A stretch of DNA of 15,310 bases from Candidatus Aenigmatarchaeota archaeon (lineage in GTDB: Archaea; Aenigmatarchaeota; Aenigmatarchaeia; PWEA01; JAGHBM01), in the NCBI GenBank assembly GCA_021160955.1, contig JAGHBM010000052.1, positions 1 through 15,310 of the forward strand, given 5' to 3'. Below are positions 12,615 to 15,310 of the stretch, piece after piece. The stretch's first letter is position 1, and every line of letters starts with the position of its first letter. Both the position numbers and the translations under genes were made by a program. A model generated the notes under the pieces. That model saw nothing but the letters and a program-made list of their open reading frames with translations, did not search any database and was not told where the DNA came from.

Positions 12615-12630
12615 AACCCATAAAAGGGTT
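12615..12630 (-). other. Weak hairpin just after uL23
   Basis: AACCC and GGGTT pair around a six-base A/T-rich loop, two bases beyond the uL23 stop. On the minus strand no T run follows, so termination is doubtful; it may mark an RNA processing site or be incidental. Confidence 0.3.
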
Positions 12631-12632
12631 TT

Positions 12633-12914
12633 TTACAACATACCCAACCTTGTTGCAATGTCGAGTGCATTGTATTTATCTTTTAGTTTCACGAATGCTT
12701 TTTTCCTATTTTTTCTGTCGTGAAGTATGTTTATCTTTTCAACTTCAACGTCAAATGCTTTTTCAACTGCCCACTTCACCTGGGACTTCTTCGCTTTTTC
12801 ATTAACTATGAACACGAGTTTGTTTTGGGACTCCACGAGTCCAATGCTCTTTTCGCTCAAATGTGGAGCTATCAATATGTCCCATGGATTGATTTCAGTT
12901 TTGCTTTCAACCAT
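12633..12914 (-). CDS. rpl23: Large-subunit ribosomal protein uL23
   Basis: Exit-tunnel rim protein, docking site for SRP and chaperones. The 93-residue product has NPWDILIAPHLSEKSIGLVESQNKLVFIVNEKAKKSQVKWAVEKAFDVEVEKINIL and KKAFVKLKDKYNALDIATRLGML, a full archaeal uL23. ATG 12914 is one base beyond the uL4 stop and six bases after AGGTGG; the frame runs open upstream to 12941 but that part overlaps uL4. It is followed by the long spacer before uL2. Confidence 0.97.
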   Translation of the reverse strand: MVESKTEINPWDILIAPHLSEKSIGLVESQNKLVFIVNEKAKKSQVKWAVEKAFDVEVEKINILHDRKNRKKAFVKLKDKYNALDIATRLGML

Positions 12915-12915
12915 T

Positions 12916-13710
12916 TTATTCCACCTTATCCAAGGATTCAATTGCTGATTTCGTCCATATGGTAAGCCTTATTCCATGACCACCGGGAGATAACATCTCC
13001 GCGTTAAGATTTTTAACATCGGTAACGTCTACACCAGGAATGTTTTTTGCCGCATCAACTATTCCTTCATCCTTAGTTATCACAATCAATGGACCTATTC
13101 TCTTCTTGTACCTGCCCCTCCTCAACTTTCCTTTACCACTCCTCTTCTTTTTTTCTTTAACTCTCTCGAGTTCCTTTTCCAGGCCAATCTTCTTCAAGAA
13201 GTCTAAAACATCTTTTGTTTTTTTAATTTTTTGTATGGAATCATCAACTATGATGGGGAGGTTGCCCTCGAAAATATGATTTCTTTCCTTGACAAGATTA
13301 GGATTTATGGTGCCGGCTATTGCACTTGCTATTGCAAGAAGTCTCTCTTTTTTGTTTATTTTCTTTTCCCAATTCTTTTCGACCTTTGGCGGATGCGCTC
13401 TTCTACCTCCAACCGTCTGAGGAACAAGTCTTGCCCTCATGAATATTGCAGTATCACCGAAGTTTCTCGGAAGTCTTGCCATCTCTCTTTGCATCATTTT
13501 GTGTGCAGGATCCACTTCGGTTCTTCCAATGTACCTGGCAGATGTCCTTTCTCCAGCCATTTTATCCGTTCCGTATTTCTGTCTCCTGTTAGACTGGGCC
13601 ACAAGGACGGCCCTTCTTATTATATCGGGTCTGTATGGAGTGAGAAATATGCTTGGTAAATCTATACTTCCAACTTCGTTTCCATTTAAATCCAAAATCT
13701 TGGCTTTCAT
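12916..13710 (-). CDS. rpl4: Large-subunit ribosomal protein uL4
   Basis: Large-subunit tunnel protein of 264 residues; bacterial uL4 is also an autogenous repressor of its operon. Conserved parts: FLTPYRPDIIRRAVLVAQSNRRQKYGTDKMAGERTSARYIG near the N-terminus, PQTVGGRRAHPPKVEKNWEKKINKKERLLAIASAIAGT (tunnel loop), and LRRGRYKKRIGPLIVITKDEGIVDAAKNIPGVDVTDVKNLNAEMLSPGGHGIRLTIWTKSAIESL at the end. ATG 13710 overlaps the uL3 stop by four bases, with GGGTG upstream. Full length for archaea. Confidence 0.97.
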   Translation of the reverse strand: MKAKILDLNGNEVGSIDLPSIFLTPYRPDIIRRAVLVAQSNRRQKYGTDKMAGERTSARYIGRTEVDPAHKMMQREMARLPRNFGDTAIFMRARLVPQTVGGRRAHPPKVEKNWEKKINKKERLLAIASAIAGTINPNLVKERNHIFEGNLPIIVDDSIQKIKKTKDVLDFLKKIGLEKELERVKEKKKRSGKGKLRRGRYKKRIGPLIVITKDEGIVDAAKNIPGVDVTDVKNLNAEMLSPGGHGIRLTIWTKSAIESLDKVE

Positions 13711-14663
13711 ATTCTAACACCCTGTTGACTGGATAAGTCTATATCTTCTACCTGAATTGGGTATCCTTTCTTTCGTGCTCTTATAGATGATCTCAAGACT
13801 ATCAGCCTTTTCTTTGGTCCCGGTAGCGAACCTTTTATCAATATGTAGTCTCCCTTCACAATACCGTAATTCACAAATCCACCATTTGGGTTAACCTCTT
13901 CCGGTTTATCACCTATCTTGTATATCTGTTTGTTCAATTCAGTTCTCCTATGGAATCCCATTTGTCCGGGTTGTGGAACTGAATACAACACCCTTGCGAC
14001 ACCTTCCGCACCCATAACTCCTATTTGCCTGTGGTGTTCCTCGTCTTTTCTTCCCCTTATTTTAACGCCATATCTCTTGACCACGCCTTGGAAACCTTTG
14101 CCCTTCGTGACTCCCAAAACATCTACAAATTCTCCTTCGGAAAAAACATCACTTATTCTCAATTCTTTTCCAAGTAGCTCCTTTGATTTGTTGAGTTTTT
14201 CTTCGAGTGTTCCGCCCATGCCAATCTCAAGGATCTCAGGTTTTTTCTTCCCAAGTCCGGATTTCCTTGGTTGGGTGGATACTATCAATCTCAGATCATC
14301 ATATTCTTCCGGTTCTTTCTTGTTCTTCGAGACTTTTACGTATTTTTTGATATCTTTTGGTATGTTATCAGCATATATTTCTCCAGATGGAATTCCGTTG
14401 GAATAAAATCTTATTCCAAGAACAAACAGCGGCGGTGCATCGAGAACGGTTACGGCATGAGAAACAGTTTCCCCGTAAGTTGGAGATCCTTTTTTATTAT
14501 CAACAAAAAATACTCTCGTCATACCAGCTTTGTATGCCGCGAATGCAAGAGGTTTCGGTTCTTTAACTTCAGGATAGTTCTTTATTGAGGGATAGATACG
14601 TCTGGCTCTTTTCCTTGGCCAATACTGGAGCGAACCTGCCCTTGGTTTGTGTTTCTTTGGCAT
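13707..14663 (-). CDS. rpl3: Large-subunit ribosomal protein uL3
   Basis: Large-subunit protein near the peptidyl transferase centre and first gene of the cluster. The 318-residue product has KHKPRAGSLQYWPRKRARRIYPSIKNYP at the N-terminus, the AAYKAGMTRVFFVDN segment, and FVDVLGVTKGKGFQGVVKRYGVKIRGRKDEEHHRQIGVMGAEGVARVLYSVPQPGQMGFHRRTELNKQIYKIG. The closing region is GSLPGPKKRLIVLRSSIRA. This is the archaeal form with long N-terminus. ATG 14663 follows GGTGAT by three bases. Confidence 0.97.
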   Translation of the reverse strand: MPKKHKPRAGSLQYWPRKRARRIYPSIKNYPEVKEPKPLAFAAYKAGMTRVFFVDNKKGSPTYGETVSHAVTVLDAPPLFVLGIRFYSNGIPSGEIYADNIPKDIKKYVKVSKNKKEPEEYDDLRLIVSTQPRKSGLGKKKPEILEIGMGGTLEEKLNKSKELLGKELRISDVFSEGEFVDVLGVTKGKGFQGVVKRYGVKIRGRKDEEHHRQIGVMGAEGVARVLYSVPQPGQMGFHRRTELNKQIYKIGDKPEEVNPNGGFVNYGIVKGDYILIKGSLPGPKKRLIVLRSSIRARKKGYPIQVEDIDLSSQQGVRI

Positions 14664-14743
14664 TTTATCACCCTATACATCACCAATGGTAAAAAATGGG
14701 GAGTATCTGAGCTCCCTTTGGTTAATCTGTCCGTATAGACCAC

Positions 14744-14761
14744 CATAACCGTGAGGTTATG
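14744..14761 (-). promoter_or_regulatory. Hairpin in the uL3 leader
   Basis: CATAACC and GGTTATG form a perfect 7-bp stem with a four-base loop. On the minus strand it lies about 80 bases before uL3. It shares its GGTT bases with a second possible stem at 14753-14773, so only one can form at a time. It is a candidate operon-leader control structure. Confidence 0.45.
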
Positions 14762-14773
14762 ATATACAACCTC
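14753..14773 (-). promoter_or_regulatory. Alternative hairpin overlapping the first uL3 leader hairpin
   Basis: GAGGTT and AACCTC pair (6 bp) around a nine-base loop, using bases that the 14744-14761 stem also needs. It would exist in RNA only if transcription starts upstream of about 14775. Confidence 0.35.
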
Positions 14774-14777
14774 TCAG

Positions 14778-14791
14778 ACTTTTATAAAAGT
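14778..14791. promoter_or_regulatory. Palindromic TATA-like box, candidate promoter of the ribosomal operon
   Basis: ACTTTTATAAAAGT is a 14-bp perfect palindrome containing TTTATAAA, close to an archaeal TATA box. For minus-strand transcription with a start about 25 bases downstream, RNA would begin near 14760, at the first uL3 leader hairpin. Being symmetrical it cannot show direction by itself. Confidence 0.45.
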
Positions 14792-14803
14792 TTGAGATTA
14801 ACC

Positions 14804-14816
14804 TATTTAAATATTT
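14804..14816 (-). promoter_or_regulatory. Second TATA-like element upstream of uL3
   Basis: AAATATTTAAATA on the minus strand could be an alternative TATA box, with RNA starting near 14780. Such a transcript would include both alternative leader hairpins. Confidence 0.3.
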
Positions 14817-14903
14817 ACTTTAGAACGCGGTGGATATTAGGCGGTGATTGATTTCCATGTTCATAGACGTTGAGAGACGTATAGTTTTTTAAAGGAAAGC
14901 AAG

Positions 14904-14912
14904 TATTTAAAG
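14904..14912 (+). promoter_or_regulatory. Possible TATA box of the YbjQ-family gene
   Basis: TATTTAAAG would place the transcript start near 14935, leaving a leader of about 40 bases that contains the SD. The surrounding DNA is A/T-rich, so other positions are possible. Confidence 0.3.
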
Positions 14913-14974
14913 CTTATTTTTTAAATTTCAAAGTTTTAAAATTATTATTAAAGAATTTGAGAGGTGACCGAAGG

Positions 14975-15295
14975 ATGTTGGTAACAACAACACCAAATAT
15001 TGAGGGAAGGCGTGTAATAAGATATTTAGGTATTGTTACCGGAGAGGCAATAATGGGTGCAAATTTCATAGAAGACCTTTTTTCAGCTATAACAGATATA
15101 GTTGGCGGTAGAGCAGGAAATTATGAAAAAGAGTTATCGAAAGCCAAAAAAATTGCAATAGATGAAATGGTAGATCGAGCAAAGGAAATGGGGGCCAATG
15201 CAATTTTGGGTGTTGATTTAGATTATGAGATTATTGAGAAGAATGGAAGCATGTTGATGGTTTCTGTAAGTGGAACTGCAGTGATAATAGAGTAA
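14975..15295 (+). CDS. YbjQ/UPF0145 family protein
   Basis: This 106-residue protein is the normal length for the UPF0145 (YbjQ, DUF74) family. It shows the family layout: LVTTTPNIEGRRVIRYLGIVTGEAIMGANFIEDLFSAITDIVGGRAGNYEKELSKAKKIAIDEMVDRAKEMGANAILGVDLDYEII, then a closing beta strand SMLMVSVSGTAVII. Members form beta-barrel pentamers and are sometimes called heavy-metal-binding, but their function is unknown. ATG 14975 is used: AGGTGA lies seven bases upstream. A TTG at 14957 precedes the SD and is rejected. It is transcribed divergently from the ribosomal operon and is probably independent of it. Confidence 0.88.
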   Translation: MLVTTTPNIEGRRVIRYLGIVTGEAIMGANFIEDLFSAITDIVGGRAGNYEKELSKAKKIAIDEMVDRAKEMGANAILGVDLDYEIIEKNGSMLMVSVSGTAVIIE

Positions 15296-15310
15296 AAAAG
15301 AGTTTTTGAG

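Larger units (their letters stand above)
14664..14974. other. Divergent intergenic control region between uL3 and the YbjQ-family gene
   Basis: This 311-bp stretch holds no gene I can support. The uL3-side half contains the leader hairpins and the TATA-like boxes. The right half (about 14881-14955) is very A/T-rich, with TATTTAAAG at 14904-14912 as a possible plus-strand TATA box. Both flanking genes point away from it. Confidence 0.7.

Noticed and set aside
12615..12630. Hairpin after uL23 as a transcription terminator
   Set aside because: Stem is only five pairs, no T run follows in the minus direction, and the downstream genes belong to the same operon.
14271..14588. Plus-strand frames opposite uL3
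   Set aside because: Shadow of uL3; no independent signal.
1..15310. CRISPR arrays, tRNA or rRNA genes, insertion sequences
   Set aside because: No regularly spaced repeats, tRNA cloverleaf, rRNA segment, transposase or terminal inverted repeats were seen on either strand.

Overview
The window is an archaeal ribosomal-protein supercluster (S10 plus spc type) on the minus strand. It reads right to left from uL3 (14663) to SecY (1271). The archaeal assignment rests on the gene content and order: eS4, eL32 and eL19 are present, aIF1 and the RNase P protein Rpp29 sit between uL29 and uS17, and the uL2, uS5 and SecY sequences are of archaeal type. The DNA is AT-rich and the proteins are lysine-rich. 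Most genes have a purine-rich GGTGA-type Shine-Dalgarno (SD) sequence 4 to 8 bases before the start. I cannot name the order or genus from sequence alone.

Layout. Positions 1-1269 (+ strand) hold three small genes: the 3' part of a probable metallophosphoesterase, a nucleoside 2-deoxyribosyltransferase-like protein, and an overlapping PD-(D/E)XK nuclease-like protein. They converge on secY with one base between the stops. Positions 1271-14663 (- strand) hold, in transcription order: uL3, uL4, uL23, [138-bp spacer with repeats and a hairpin], uL2, a MazG-like pyrophosphohydrolase, uS19, uL22, uS3, uL29, aIF1, Rpp29, uS17, uL14, uL24, eS4, uL5, uS14, uS8, uL6, eL32, a 55-aa zinc-ribbon protein, eL19, uL18, uS5, uL30, uL15, SecY. 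Most junctions overlap by 1-20 bases or are nearly abutting, so the block is probably cotranscribed and translationally coupled. Positions 14664-14974 are a divergent control region with TATA-like boxes and two alternative hairpins. Positions 14975-15295 (+ strand) hold a YbjQ/UPF0145 family gene.

Main points of interest. (1) The aIF1 gene has no ATG, GTG or TTG anywhere upstream of its conserved N-terminus. The best start is an ATC (or ATT) behind a good SD, or else a frameshift from a four-codon ORF. A non-canonical start on a start-codon-selection factor recalls the AUU of bacterial infC and suggests autoregulation. eL19 may also use ATT. (2) uS3 and uL24 each carry a C-terminal C2H2 zinc finger of the same spacing on a charged linker. 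(3) Two genes foreign to the usual order are embedded: a MazG-like enzyme between uL2 and uS19, and a two-CPxCG zinc ribbon between eL32 and eL19. (4) The uL2 leader contains a duplicated ribosome-binding segment flanking a perfect hairpin.
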